A stretch of DNA of 64,000 bases. Source: WJJR01 sp964440935. GTDB taxonomy: Bacteria; Zixibacteria; MSB-5A5; WJJR01. Numbering within the stretch: the stretch's first letter is position 1; each line of letters opens with the position of its first letter. The position numbers and the translations under genes are program-made. The notes under the pieces are model-generated. The model saw only the letters and a program-made list of their open reading frames with translations. It was not told the origin of the DNA and searched no databases. Location: positions 1-64,000 of the forward strand of contig CAYTTY010000010.1 in NCBI GenBank assembly GCA_964440935.1, read 5' to 3'. This document shows, piece by piece, positions 38,939-47,813 of the stretch.

Positions 38939-39041
38939 GACGCACCTCCCACGCCAACGGCTGGTATTCCGGAATGCCTTCCACCGGCATACGAGAACCG
39001 CTGCCGGAGGAAAGGCTTTGTCCTTAAGCTACCTAGTGATA

Positions 39042-39074
39042 TCAGGTTGTCAAGATGAATGTTCAGGTTGTCAA
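39042..39074 (-). promoter_or_regulatory. direct repeat TTGACAACCTGA x2, 21 bases apart, upstream of protein B
   Basis: On the minus strand TTGACAACCTGA occurs twice (39063-39074 and 39042-39053) with exactly 21 bases between copies, about two helical turns, some 105-135 bases before the ATG at 38938. Each contains a perfect -35-like TTGACA. TAGCTT at 16 bases from the proximal copy is a weak -10. It may be a promoter plus an activator or operator site. Confidence 0.4.
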
Positions 39075-39123
39075 TATGGGACGGTTCTGGTTTTGTTGGC
39101 ACGGGAGGCGAGTGTTGCCAGCA

Positions 39124-39162
39124 GGACAAAAAGAAGAGGCGGGAAGTGGCTCCCCGCCTCTT
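39124..39162 (-). terminator. intrinsic terminator of Cys-hexapeptide protein C
   Basis: A ten-base-pair stem (39134-39143 with 39153-39162), a nine-base loop, then CTTTTTGTCC on the minus strand. It lies 28 bases beyond the stop at 39190. Confidence 0.85.
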
Positions 39163-39189
39163 GGTTTGTGCCGTCCGGTCTTCAGCCAG

Positions 39190-42000
39190 CTAGGGTGTTG
39201 TGCATGGATCACAGGGCGGTGGACCGTTGAAGAATACGTGATTTATGCAATTGTTCAAATCGACCGCATCCGCCACACCGTCGCAATTCCAGTCGCTCCG
39301 ACATTCGGGACAGGCCGGGTCACAAACATCCTGTCCGTTGAAAAAGATGATGTTGATCAGATCGTTAAGATCTACAGCATCCAGGAATCCATCATTGTTG
39401 AAATCACCCTGACTCGGACACGAGCAATCCGGCACACAGAGGGTGGCCAGGCAGGTCGCGTAACCGCCACACGTCGGGTAGCCGGCGCAGGTTGGTCCCA
39501 GACACGTCGCCGTGCCTGGACACGTAGTCGTACCGCTGCATGTCAGCTTGCTCCAGCAGCTGGGACTGCTCTTGCACGTCGGTGCTCCGGCGCACGTCAA
39601 CTTGGCCGCGCACGAAATGGAACCATCACAAGTCGCTTGGTCTGCGCACGTGGTCGTGCCGTCGCAGGTATTCGATCCGGGACAGGTGAGCACATGATCA
39701 CACGTCGTCGTTCCGATGCAGGTATGGAAGCCCTCACATGTGACCGAGTAGTGACAGGTGGCGATTCCCTCACACGTCACGTTGCCCTCACACGTTGTCG
39801 CACCCTGACAGGTTGGCGCACCGGGACACGTAAATGTGTGGCACGTTTCCGTGTTCACACAGGTCGGTGCGCCTTCACACGTAGCCGACCATGAACATGT
39901 AATAGTCCCCGCGCACGTTACCGCAGGATCACACGTGATAGCGTCCTGGCAAGTCGAGGTACCGAAGCACGACGGAAAGTCGCTGCACGTGGCCTGAGTT
40001 CCACACGTTGGGAAGCCGGCGCCGCACGTTTGTGTGCCATCGCAAGTGGGCGAACCGGCCGATGTCGGGTTGTTCGGGCACGTCGGACCGCCATCGCACG
40101 TGGCGGTACCGCCGCATGTTTCAGCGCCCGGACAGGTCGCCTGATCGGCACAGGTGATTGATCCCGGACAGGTTGTGGATTGACAGGTCTGCGTTGCGTG
40201 GCACGTGGTTGAAACACAGGTAATGTATGAGCCACAGGTTGGACTTCCTGTTGCATCACATGATATCGCTCCCGCGCATGTGGCGTTTCCATCACATGTT
40301 GCCGAGCCGGAGCACGTCGTTGTTCCCCAGCACGACGGTTGATCGGCCGAGCACGTTGGTATCGGCGAACAAGTGGCTACCCCGGAGCAACTGGGATCAC
40401 CGTCGCAGGTACCGAATCCGGTACACGTCGGTGAATTCGGGCACGTGCTTGTTCCTGGACACGTGGTTGTGCCGTCGCAAGACGCTGTGCCGGGACAGGT
40501 AGCGTGGTCATCGCACGTGATGCTCTTACATGTTTGCCAGCCGGGACAGGTCTGAGTTCCCGTGCACGTCGGCAGACCGGCACACGTTTTGGCACCCTCA
40601 CAAGTCGGCTCGCCGCCGCACGTCGGTGACGTGCCACAGGTTTGTGTACCATCGCACGTGGCAATGCCTGCACATGTATGCAGCGGGGTGCATGACACAG
40701 TACCGGGGCAGGTTAAAGTTCCTGTGCACGTTTCCTGGCCCGGACAGGTCGCTGTCGCTTCACAACTATGCGTACCGAAGCAAGTGGCGTTGTTCGGGCA
40801 CGAGGGCGAACCTTCACACGTGAATCCGCCGGCGCACGTCGTTGCACCCGGACACGTGGCTGCGCCCTCACACGTCGCGACATCACAGGTCGGTGCCGCT
40901 ACGCACGTTGGCGTGTCGTCACAGGTGGCCGACCAACTACATGTTTGGTATCCGCTGCATGTCGCGGCCGGATCGCAGGTGGCGGTTTCACAGGTTTGCG
41001 TGCCGGTGCAGGTCGCCGATCCGGCACACGATGGTGATCCGTCACAGGTTATGCCGGCTGCGGAGCATGTGGTGGTGCCATCACACGACGGCGATCCAGG
41101 ACAAGTCGTGTTCGGGGCACAGGTGTGCCCGTCAGCGCAGGTCGCGGTGCCGTAACAGGTCTCTTGACCAGGGCAGGTCGGCCACGCCTCGCACGTCTGA
41201 GATTCACAGGTTTCTGACCCCGGACAGGTCGGCTGGCCATCGCATGTTATCGCATTGGCGCAACTCGGATCGTCCCCACAGGTGGTGCTGCCAGCACAGG
41301 TGGCCGTTCCATCGCAAGAGGCGGTTCCGGGGCAGGTTGCGATGTCATCACAGGTGTTGGTGCCGGGGCAGGTCATTGTCCCGGCACATGTTTGAGTCCC
41401 GGCACATGTTTGCCATCCTTCGCAGGTCTGGGACTCGCAGGTGGGATACCCCGGCATCGTTGGGAATGTGCAATCTGGATTGCCCCAACACGTTTGGTTG
41501 CCGTCACACGTGGGCGTACCGTCGCACGAGGCCGCCTGGCAGGTGGCGTGGCCATCACATGTCGATGCGTTATCACACGTGGACGTGCCATCGCAGGTGG
41601 TTGCGGCGCAAGTGATTGACCCGTCACACGTCGGCGCGGCTTCACAAGTCGCTTGCGCGTCACACGTCTGCGTTCCATCGCAGGTGGCTTCCCCCGGAAA
41701 CGTAGCCTGAGCAACGCGCGGCTCTGATTCCGGCGCAGCCTGAGGTTTGGCTTGGGCAGCGGCTGCCGCTTTGGCCGCATAGGCACTACGCCCATCTTGT
41801 TCATCAAATCGTTCGACTGAGGTCTCAAGGCTGTGTTGGTAGAGAGGGGATGGTTCGGGATCCGAGGCGGCTGAAACAAGTTGCCAGGGGATAGAGCATA
41901 ATACTGCGGCCAGAATGACCACAGCCCCGATAATTCGCCTCGTACATCGGCCTCTTGAACGACCGGTGCTCTCAGGCATTCTTCTATAACTACGCGTCAT
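39190..42000 (-). CDS. secreted Cys-hexapeptide protein C with dockerin
   Basis: 936 residues. AGGAGG lies ideally before the ATG at 42000. A basic N-terminal region and hydrophobic core (about 23-45) form the signal peptide. The mature start has DPEPSPLYQHSLETSVERF (about 47-65), followed by an Ala-rich linker. Residues 107 to about 858 consist of about 125 hexapeptides C-x-G-x-x-T (for example CDGTQTCDAQATC). The dockerin-like end is LDAVDLN ... ADAVDLN ... F-F-N-G-P-P-P-C-D-P-C. It has the same layout as protein B with a diverged repeat tract. A TTGACA on the minus strand (42149-42154) could be its -35 box. Function unknown; probably an extracellular disulphide-rich rod. Confidence 0.9.
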   Translation of the reverse strand: MTRSYRRMPESTGRSRGRCTRRIIGAVVILAAVLCSIPWQLVSAASDPEPSPLYQHSLETSVERFDEQDGRSAYAAKAAAAAQAKPQAAPESEPRVAQATFPGEATCDGTQTCDAQATCEAAPTCDGSITCAATTCDGTSTCDNASTCDGHATCQAASCDGTPTCDGNQTCWGNPDCTFPTMPGYPTCESQTCEGWQTCAGTQTCAGTMTCPGTNTCDDIATCPGTASCDGTATCAGSTTCGDDPSCANAITCDGQPTCPGSETCESQTCEAWPTCPGQETCYGTATCADGHTCAPNTTCPGSPSCDGTTTCSAAGITCDGSPSCAGSATCTGTQTCETATCDPAATCSGYQTCSWSATCDDTPTCVAAPTCDVATCEGAATCPGATTCAGGFTCEGSPSCPNNATCFGTHSCEATATCPGQETCTGTLTCPGTVSCTPLHTCAGIATCDGTQTCGTSPTCGGEPTCEGAKTCAGLPTCTGTQTCPGWQTCKSITCDDHATCPGTASCDGTTTCPGTSTCPNSPTCTGFGTCDGDPSCSGVATCSPIPTCSADQPSCWGTTTCSGSATCDGNATCAGAISCDATGSPTCGSYITCVSTTCHATQTCQSTTCPGSITCADQATCPGAETCGGTATCDGGPTCPNNPTSAGSPTCDGTQTCGAGFPTCGTQATCSDFPSCFGTSTCQDAITCDPAVTCAGTITCSWSATCEGAPTCVNTETCHTFTCPGAPTCQGATTCEGNVTCEGIATCHYSVTCEGFHTCIGTTTCDHVLTCPGSNTCDGTTTCADQATCDGSISCAAKLTCAGAPTCKSSPSCWSKLTCSGTTTCPGTATCLGPTCAGYPTCGGYATCLATLCVPDCSCPSQGDFNNDGFLDAVDLNDLINIIFFNGQDVCDPACPECRSDWNCDGVADAVDLNNCINHVFFNGPPPCDPCTTP
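39427..41682 (-). repeat. Cys-hexapeptide tract of protein C (about 125 units of 18 bases)
   Basis: An 18-base coding period with Cys at every sixth codon. It is more diverged between units than in protein B, suggesting an older tract. Confidence 0.9.
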
Positions 42001-42230
42001 CGTCCACCTCCTAGGGGTTGTTGGACGCGGATGCTAATGTTTGTTCAGTTGTTGAACTGCTACTGCGCGGCGAACGCAAATGCTATTTCGCAAGGCGGTC
42101 GGTACGTAGAGTTCGCCTTCTTATTCAATTACTGTAAAGGCCGAGATGTGTCAAGATTAATCGGTACTTTATTTATCCATTTTCTGGAGCCTCGGCTTTC
42201 TCTTTGACCCGGCCCGATCATTGAAATATC

Positions 42231-44627
42231 ATGCTCCAGTTTTGCTCACGGGAGATTACGTTGTCGGCGATTATTGCATCTCTTGCTCTCTTAGCGCTAT
42301 TAACCCGTGCGGTCGGCGATTTTCGCGATCCGCTTTATGCCGTCGCGACCGCTTTGGCGCTCATGCTCTTATGGCGCAACTTCCCCGCCCTCCCATCGCT
42401 CAATCGTGCCGTCCGGTGGCTGTTGAAGTGGTCGTTGTGGGTGCTGGTCCTTGGCGTGATTCGCTGGGCCGACCCGCCGATGTCTCTAGGACTGCTCACA
42501 GTTATCCTGTGGTCCTTTGATCGGTATGCGGTTCCCGCGTCCCAAGACGGGGGACTGAAGCCTCTCACTGTTGGGAGCGCGTTATATACTCTGTGGTGGA
42601 CAGTATTCTTCCGGCTGCCTCCAGCTTATCAGTGGCTCACGGAATTATCATATGGCTATTCCGAGATGCTGACATCGGTGATGACGCGGCAGTTGACGCT
42701 GGGACCTTCGGCGTTCGCGATGGATCTACTTCTATTGGGTCTTTGCGTGTTGATACCCCTGCTGGTTCTACCGCGTACTGCACGGTGGCAGCATGCGGTG
42801 ATGGGAATTGTCCTGCTGGAAGCGGGGCGGATCATCTACGTGTGGGCGGCGCCGACACTCTACACGCTGATCGGTACGACGATTCCGATTTCCACAACAC
42901 CACATCTGGATATGCCCTGGCTGTATTTGATTTTTCTCGCCGCCGTGGTGGGACTACTGTACCGGGTGTCGGGTGACTGGGCACCCGAGCAGCTTCGGAC
43001 GCGGAAGCACATCAGTGCCCAATCACCATCGTTTGTGGTTGGCGTTGCTGCGGTTGTCCTGGCGTGCATCGTTGCCGGAGTGGGGTCGTACGCAGACAGA
43101 CCGGTCCGTGTTCTGCTACTGGACAAACGATCGCTTGATGATCGTGTGCCAGACTTTCAGAGATTCGGCGACGCGTCCGGAGGCATGTTCGGACTATTGC
43201 CACACTATCTTCGTGGTACCGGATATCACGTATTCAAGCAGGATTTGACGCCGGGTATCCTCGATTCCGTCGATGTTGTCGTTGTCATTAATCTGATTAA
43301 CAAGCTGCCCCTCAATGAACGAAACCGCATCTGGAGGTTTGTCGATGACGGCGGCGGGTTGCTCGTCCTGGGCGATCACACCGGTTATGATGCGATTCGG
43401 GATCCATCGAACGATCTCTTGCAGCCGTGCGGACTAAAACTCAATTTCGATACCGCGGTACCGCTGCGCCGCAGTTGGGTGTCGGCACGCGACTACTTGT
43501 TTCATCCACTGGGACGTTCTGGTGGAGTCGACGACGGCCAGGTGTGGCTGGGCGCATCCGTCACACCGGGACCTGATGGCGAGACCTTCTTGGTGGGACG
43601 CGGCGCGTTTTCCGACCCCGGTGATGTGAATAATTCTGATCGGGCGTATCTCGGTAATCTCGCATACGATCCCGGTGAACCATTGGGCGATGTTGCCTTG
43701 GCGGCCGCAGCAACGTGGGGATCCGGCCGCGCGGTGATCTTTGGTGATACCTCACCGTTTCAAAACGGCAGCATCATTCGTACGCATGCGCTCATTCATC
43801 GCACGTTCCACTGGCTGGCGGGTGGTGGCTGGTCGCAGGTGGTTGAGAACTGGCGCAGTTGGGTGCTGGCGATTCTGATTGGTGTTGTTGGTACGGTGGT
43901 TCTGATTATCACGCTTGGCTCGAGTATTGGATTGCTGGTCGCGCTGGCAATCCCTATGTTCTCTATCTGGCTTTGGTCGGTCATTCCCGGGCCAAACGTC
44001 ACGTCGTGGAACTCGGCCGGCTATCAACTCGCCGTCGTGGATCGTGCACATGGTCAGCTGTTTGACGGGATGGGGTGGGAGGACAGGTCCACCGGCGGCC
44101 TGCAATTCAATCTTCTGCGCAATGGGTATGTCGCGTACTTTGCATCATCTCCGGATGTGTTGGAAACGTATGACCCCGCGCTGTATGTGTTGTTTGCACC
44201 ATCACGACCGGTTAGCGGTACGACCATTGATCGGTTGGAGCGATATGTCGAGTCGGGCGGCTGGGTGATTGTCTCGGCCGGGTGGAACCTCGAGCCCAAC
44301 GTGCGCGAATTACTCGACCGGTTCGGGCTGCGATTGCGTAATGTGCCGCTCGGTGAAACCGGCGGTCGGGCCTTTGCGGACACGGTGCGCCTCGCAGACG
44401 GATATCCGGTCGTCGGCGACGGGCCGGGTATCGAGCCGATCATTGAGTGCTTCGGACTGACGCCCGCACGCATTGTGCATCGGGGCGATGGCGGGCTCGT
44501 GGCCATCGGTGATTCGCAGTTTTTTTATAACAAGAACCTGGAAGGCCAGGACGACTTCGTGGTGATGGAGAACATCCAGTTCATTCGTAATTTGATGCGC
44601 AATACCGTGGGGACAATCGCACCATGA
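42231..44627 (+). CDS. multi-pass membrane protein with exosortase-like core and GATase-like/DUF4350-like domains (copy 1)
   Basis: 798 residues. About eight membrane helices occupy residues 10-245. Within them T-L-G-P-S-A-F-A-M-D-L-L, E-A-G-R200-I-I-Y-V-W and P-H225-L-D-M-P-W-L-Y-L-I-F-L resemble the Cys, Arg and His helices of exosortases, but Ser replaces the catalytic Cys. This is my own comparison and is tentative. A class-I-amidotransferase-like domain follows (about 275-530; VDVVVVINLINKLP, FVDDGGGLLVLGDHTGYD), then two membrane helices (about 545-590) and a second DUF4350-like domain (about 610-760; YVESGGWVIVSAGW). The start could instead be TTG at 42261, which has GGGAG upstream. 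The stop overlaps the next gene by four bases. It is divergent from Cys-hexapeptide protein C. Function unknown. Confidence 0.75.
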   Translation: MLQFCSREITLSAIIASLALLALLTRAVGDFRDPLYAVATALALMLLWRNFPALPSLNRAVRWLLKWSLWVLVLGVIRWADPPMSLGLLTVILWSFDRYAVPASQDGGLKPLTVGSALYTLWWTVFFRLPPAYQWLTELSYGYSEMLTSVMTRQLTLGPSAFAMDLLLLGLCVLIPLLVLPRTARWQHAVMGIVLLEAGRIIYVWAAPTLYTLIGTTIPISTTPHLDMPWLYLIFLAAVVGLLYRVSGDWAPEQLRTRKHISAQSPSFVVGVAAVVLACIVAGVGSYADRPVRVLLLDKRSLDDRVPDFQRFGDASGGMFGLLPHYLRGTGYHVFKQDLTPGILDSVDVVVVINLINKLPLNERNRIWRFVDDGGGLLVLGDHTGYDAIRDPSNDLLQPCGLKLNFDTAVPLRRSWVSARDYLFHPLGRSGGVDDGQVWLGASVTPGPDGETFLVGRGAFSDPGDVNNSDRAYLGNLAYDPGEPLGDVALAAAATWGSGRAVIFGDTSPFQNGSIIRTHALIHRTFHWLAGGGWSQVVENWRSWVLAILIGVVGTVVLIITLGSSIGLLVALAIPMFSIWLWSVIPGPNVTSWNSAGYQLAVVDRAHGQLFDGMGWEDRSTGGLQFNLLRNGYVAYFASSPDVLETYDPALYVLFAPSRPVSGTTIDRLERYVESGGWVIVSAGWNLEPNVRELLDRFGLRLRNVPLGETGGRAFADTVRLADGYPVVGDGPGIEPIIECFGLTPARIVHRGDGGLVAIGDSQFFYNKNLEGQDDFVVMENIQFIRNLMRNTVGTIAP

Positions 44628-47155
44628 GACGGCTCTACGCGTGGGGGCTGATGGCGTGGACGCTGGGATGGTTATTTCTGCCGCCGCAGCCCGATCCCTC
44701 GGCTCGGACATTCTGGTGGTTCGCCGGAATCGGCACAGTGTTGTTGATTGCCGCCGGATGGAATCGTCCACAGGGGTATCGGTGGTCCTGGGGGTCTCTC
44801 ATCGCGGCGATCGTGTTGGGCGCGTTCGGCTGGGTGTGGTGGGAAGAGATCTTTGTCGGTCCCATGTTGCTGGCTCTGGGTGGGGCCTGCCTCATTGTAT
44901 TTGGCCGCAACCGGCGGGGCGGACAGTTGGGTGACGGACTGCTTGTCGCCGGTACAATTGCAACACTGCAACTCATCGGCTTGTATTTGTACATCGTATA
45001 TTTCGGACCGCGCGGACACGGTGCGGCGATTCCGACCGATCTGATCGCATCGGCGTGTCAACTCGTGAGCGTCAATGCGGCATCACTGCCCGACGGTCTG
45101 CGACTCATCTCCACTGACCGGCTATATCATGTCGTTCCCTCACCGAGCAACATGGGCTTGTTCGTATTCCTGCAGGCGTTCATGGGGTTGATCGGTCTGT
45201 CGATCTGCGGCAAGATGCGAGCGCGCCATTTGTTTGTTGGGTTCCTCACCATCAGTCTGTTTGCCGTGGTGCGGTACATCGCAGTGGTTGTGTGGGACTA
45301 TGCCAACGAGGGCATGATCGACACCTTTTGGAGTCCATCGATCTTGGCATGGACGTCGTGGCCGCTGGCGCTCCTCCTCCAGCGATGGATGCGTCCCGGT
45401 CACGAGGATCTGCCGACGGGTGAACTAATTCCCCGGCCGCGCTTTTCCGGACGCCGCTTTGCGGTTGCCCTGATAGCGACATTGATTGCGGTCGTTGCGT
45501 GGACGTCGTACGAATCGTACCATCCGCCGGGCGAGAAGAGGGAGGGACGGATTCTCCTTGACGAACTCCATTCCGATTGGGAGTGGTCGGAGATGCCGTT
45601 CGACACGCTTTGGTATGGGCAACAATCGACGTATAACTTCTACTCGCTCGCCGAATTCTGGAACAAGCATTTCCATCTCGACCGCAACAATGATTCCCTG
45701 ACGCCGGACCTGTTGGCCAACTATGATGTGGTCATCCTCAAAGTCCCGACACAACCTTATGCGCAATCGGAAATCGATGCGGTGTTGGACTTCGTGGACA
45801 ATGGTGGTGGACTGGTTCTAATCGGTGAGCACACCAATGTCTTTGGTCATGCAACGTTTTTGAATCCCGTCGCGACAGAGACGGGGCAGCGCTTTATCGC
45901 CGATATCATCTATGACCTACAAACCGGTGATTTGAATCTGTACGAGCCACCCACACTGCTCCCGCATCCGGTGGTTCAAAACATGCCGACAATGCTGTGG
46001 GGGGGACCGTGCAGTGTGTACGGTACATTGGGAGCGCGACCCGCAGTCACTGGATTTGAACTGAAGTCACTGCCGGCGAATTACACGCAACGTAACTTTT
46101 TCCCCGAGCGGATCACGCACACGTCTTATCGCTATGGGGTCTTCTCACTGGTGATGACATCCCGTCATGGGAAGGGACGTATTGTATCGTTTACCGATTC
46201 GACGATTTGGTCGAACTTCTTTGTGTTTCTTCCCGGCAAAGTGGAGTTGGCGCTGTCGATGGTGGATTACGTCAACCGCTACGATCCGTTTCCCTACTGG
46301 CGGATGCTGACGTTCCTGTTGGCGGTCGTCGCGTTAATTGTTGGGGGAGTGGCCGCATCGGGATTACGAACTGAGGGCTGGCTGTGGATGGCGGCGGTTG
46401 GGTTTTTGGCGTTTGGCTTGTCAGCCCGTGTGATCGCAGATTTGAATCACGCCCATTATCCACTCCCCGAGCCGCACACACCGTTTCCACAACTGAACTT
46501 CGAAGGGGAGCACTCGCGGTTCTTCCTGCCAGAACATCGCTTGGCCCGGCAGGCGGATAAGGACTTCAGCACATTTTATCTGTGGACACAACGCGTGGAC
46601 GTTGTTCCGCGGAAATTCCCCACGTTGGAAGAAGCGCTGGCGCAACCCGGCGCGCAGATTTTGATCGATCCGGTTAAGCCTTTCGTCGAGGAGGAGTTGC
46701 TTCACTTAAAGGAGTTCGTTGAGCAGGGCGGAACACTGTACGTCTTGGATGGACCACACAACACCGAGTCATCGAGCGGGCAAGTGATGCAGCAGTTTGA
46801 TATGACATTCGACATGACACCGTTGCGTGAAACGCAGGGCATGACACGAGTGGTCGAGAATGTTCTGTGGCGCGGCGGTGGACGGGTCATTGGTGGGGAT
46901 GATGCCATTCTCATGGCGCCGGACAGCAGTGTGAGCTGCGCCAAGAAGTTCGTTGGCGATGGTTTGGTGATCGCCTACGCCAACTCCAATGCCTTTGAAC
47001 GCAAGGTGATGGGATACACGTCGATGATTCCCAATCAAATTCAAAACACAATCAGCCAGTTTGAGTATCATTTGATGACGTATCTCAACTATCCGCCGGA
47101 GCGTGCATCGGCTGACACGACCGCAGTGGACAGCCGGAAAACCGGGGATGGTTAA
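44624..47155 (+). CDS. multi-pass membrane protein with exosortase-like core and GATase-like/DUF4350-like domains (copy 2)
   Basis: 843 residues; a diverged tandem paralogue of the preceding gene with the same order of parts. About nine membrane helices occupy residues 1-255. H-V-V-P-S-P-S-N-M-G-L-F, A-V-V-R217-Y-I-A-V and F-W-S-P-S-I-L-A-W-T-S-W-P-L match exosortase core positions, with Cys and His lost and Arg kept (tentative). A GATase-like domain (about 285-540; YDVVILKVPTQPY, FVDNGGGLVLIGEHTN), two helices (about 555-610) and a DUF4350-like domain (about 630-825; FVEQGGTLYVLDGPHN) follow. The ATGA overlap implies translational coupling. The pair may form a heterodimeric membrane complex; its role is unknown. 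Confidence 0.75.
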   Translation: MRRLYAWGLMAWTLGWLFLPPQPDPSARTFWWFAGIGTVLLIAAGWNRPQGYRWSWGSLIAAIVLGAFGWVWWEEIFVGPMLLALGGACLIVFGRNRRGGQLGDGLLVAGTIATLQLIGLYLYIVYFGPRGHGAAIPTDLIASACQLVSVNAASLPDGLRLISTDRLYHVVPSPSNMGLFVFLQAFMGLIGLSICGKMRARHLFVGFLTISLFAVVRYIAVVVWDYANEGMIDTFWSPSILAWTSWPLALLLQRWMRPGHEDLPTGELIPRPRFSGRRFAVALIATLIAVVAWTSYESYHPPGEKREGRILLDELHSDWEWSEMPFDTLWYGQQSTYNFYSLAEFWNKHFHLDRNNDSLTPDLLANYDVVILKVPTQPYAQSEIDAVLDFVDNGGGLVLIGEHTNVFGHATFLNPVATETGQRFIADIIYDLQTGDLNLYEPPTLLPHPVVQNMPTMLWGGPCSVYGTLGARPAVTGFELKSLPANYTQRNFFPERITHTSYRYGVFSLVMTSRHGKGRIVSFTDSTIWSNFFVFLPGKVELALSMVDYVNRYDPFPYWRMLTFLLAVVALIVGGVAASGLRTEGWLWMAAVGFLAFGLSARVIADLNHAHYPLPEPHTPFPQLNFEGEHSRFFLPEHRLARQADKDFSTFYLWTQRVDVVPRKFPTLEEALAQPGAQILIDPVKPFVEEELLHLKEFVEQGGTLYVLDGPHNTESSSGQVMQQFDMTFDMTPLRETQGMTRVVENVLWRGGGRVIGGDDAILMAPDSSVSCAKKFVGDGLVIAYANSNAFERKVMGYTSMIPNQIQNTISQFEYHLMTYLNYPPERASADTTAVDSRKTGDG

Positions 47156-47215
47156 ATATGTTCGGGGGGCGACGTATCACGTTGTGGTAAGTTCATTTGT
47201 GAAAGGACCGACATC

Positions 47216-47599
47216 ATGAACATTGCAAAGGTCAATACGGCTCTCATGCTCATTGTGGGTCTGCTGGTGGGATTCATCGGTGGCTATCTGATTGGTCAGA
47301 CCAATCCTGGCGGCATACCGGCGGCATCGGTGGCCTCGCAAACGGGCGCTACGCAGTGCCCCCATGCGCTGGCCGAGCAGGATCGCTGGATTTTGGCCGG
47401 GTTCCGCTGTCCGGGAAGCGACGCGCTTCAGGCTGCGCTGGCCGACTGCCATTGTGTCGTTGCACACGGCATTCAGGACCGGGTCAAATCGGAGCTGGAG
47501 GCGGGGCGCACCGGCGAACAGATTCGTCAGGAACTGATGGACGAGTACGGGGCACAGCTCGAGTTCGGGTATGTGGCACCCTCTCCGGGCAATCGCTAG
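47216..47599 (+). CDS. small membrane-anchored CcmH-like protein
   Basis: 127 residues. One N-terminal membrane helix (about 8-28) has G-x-x-x-G spacing. The following domain (about 55-120) resembles CcmH/NrfF: FRCPGSDALQ, a helix with LADCHCVVAHGIQDRVKSEL, then GEQIRQELMDEYGAQL. The canonical LRCxxC thiol pair is altered to RCPGS, with a C-H-C instead in the next helix. So the fold call is moderate, and a haem-lyase thioredox role is doubtful. AAAGGA precedes the ATG. It follows the two large membrane proteins by 60 bases and may share their transcript. Confidence 0.6.
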   Translation: MNIAKVNTALMLIVGLLVGFIGGYLIGQTNPGGIPAASVASQTGATQCPHALAEQDRWILAGFRCPGSDALQAALADCHCVVAHGIQDRVKSELEAGRTGEQIRQELMDEYGAQLEFGYVAPSPGNR

Positions 47600-47699
47600 T
47601 TCGGGGCACCCTTGGACTGGGGGGGAGGCGCAAGAGCCGTTTCTCCCCAGCCGGTACTTTACCTCACGGATGGGGGTTATGCCCCCCATGGTCCTCCTT

Positions 47700-47728
47700 T
47701 GACTCAGTCCCTAAGGTATTGTAACTTT
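47700..47728 (+). promoter_or_regulatory. candidate sigma-70 promoter for the baeRF gene
   Basis: TTGACT (47700-47705) and TAACTT (47723-47728) are separated by 17 bases, 85 bases before the ATG at 47814. The -35 box is near consensus and the -10 box is weak. Confidence 0.42.
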
Positions 47729-47813
47729 AATCGGTTAGCCGTCGTTATTCAGTGTGACGGCCAGGACCCAGTGCGGGCCGCCGCTTACGGAAGTCGTTCA
47801 CAAAGGGGGAAGT

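Noticed and set aside
40562..41155. Long plus-strand frame (197 codons) opposite protein C
   Set aside because: It is the complement of the Cys-repeat tract. Its His/Val/Pro periodicity mirrors the minus-strand codons and it has no ribosome-binding site.
36286..41682. Regular 18-base DNA periodicity resembling an array
   Set aside because: The period is in coding frame, the units are degenerate and there are no spacers. It encodes the Cys-hexapeptide repeat, not a CRISPR array or satellite.
32490..42000. Hexapeptide repeat taken as a left-handed beta-helix (LbH) transferase repeat
   Set aside because: In LbH the aliphatic residue, Gly/Ala and small residue sit at positions i, i+1 and i+4. 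Here Cys, Gly and Thr sit at i, i+2 and i+5, and no aliphatic column exists.
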